NCBI GenBank assembly: GCA_029168955.1 | Contig: JAPDOI010000213.1 | Coordinates: 558,001-622,000 of the forward strand | DNA from: Aplectana chamaeleonis | Lineage: Eukaryota; Nematoda; Chromadorea; Rhabditida; Cosmocercidae | DNA length: 64,000 nucleotides | Direction of reading: 5' to 3' | Notes under the pieces: generated by a model | What the model saw: the letters and a program-made list of their open reading frames with translations, nothing else | Databases searched by the model: none | Told to the model about the DNA's origin: nothing | Part shown: piece after piece, positions 63,692 through 64,000 of the stretch | Position numbering within the stretch: position 1 is the stretch's first letter | Layout: each line of letters starts with the position of its first letter | Position numbers and translations under genes: made by a program

Positions 63692-64000
63692 GGGGCTATC
63701 GGATTTCATTTCCTAGCTATTGCCTCCAGAAAAAATGGTTTCCAAGGAGACTCGGATCCATGCGTCAAAAAAAGAAAAGGCAAAGACGTTAGAGAGGGAG
63801 TATACGTATTTACACCACAAAAAATACATTTGGACAGAAACAGAATTGTTTCGAGCTTTAAAACAAGCTGCCATATATGTACATGTGATTAGTGATTATC
63901 TTCATGTTCAATTTCCTCACACTCATTGTCACGAGCCTTTGAACAAGTTATCCACCACGACGTTGCGAGCTACTTACAAGGAAACTACCTTTGATCCGCC

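Overview
This window looks like repeat-rich nematode DNA, most likely from a strongylid-type (clade V) worm. The evidence is a 3.3-kb RTE non-LTR retrotransposon with an APE endonuclease/RT, a BEL/Pao retroelement, host exons bounded by short nematode-style acceptors (TTTCAG, ATTCAG), and long introns packed with foldback elements and MITEs. The taxon is inferred; no rRNA or species-diagnostic gene is present.

Bases 1-11,900 hold a minus-strand BEL/Pao-type retroelement: gag (10266-9100), zinc knuckles plus aspartic protease (9407-7725), RT/RNase H/integrase (7700-4104), then an additional zinc-knuckle ORF (3284-732). No LTR pair could be recognised by eye. The most striking signal of the window is here: the octamer CTGTANTA occurs about 70 times by hand count, always on the + strand (antisense to the element). 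It crosses coding and non-coding parts alike and is almost absent from the other 52 kb. In the proteins it appears as scattered Asn-Thr, Thr-Thr, Ser-Thr and Ile-Thr dipeptides, which points to a nucleotide-level signal rather than a protein constraint.

Bases 12,000-18,700 are nested transposons: an inverted pair enclosing a hAT-like element, TTAA-flanked MITEs, and a palindrome with a hammerhead-ribozyme-like core. Bases 18,700-30,900 contain a + strand host gene assembled here from eight phase-compatible exons. It encodes a cysteine-rich protein with a thrombospondin-type W-S-E-W-G-P-C motif. Its introns hold a second hAT-like element (21410-24521) and a 540-bp near-perfect palindrome.

Bases 31,000-42,800 are repeats plus a full-length RTE element with a perfect 10-bp target-site duplication and one frameshift in a T run. 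A short two-exon segment at 42.9-43.4 kb encodes a cysteine-rich region with a GPI-anchor-like tail. It may be the end of the thrombospondin-type gene or a separate gene.

Bases 43,400-64,000 are mostly foldbacks, a palindromic-motif array, a third hAT-like MITE and TTAA MITEs. There are weak indications of host exons at 57.1-58.5 kb (minus strand) and at 60.6 kb (plus strand, a probable first exon behind GC boxes). Coordinates of multi-exon genes are manual predictions. Where splice phase agrees over several introns I trust them; single exons remain tentative.
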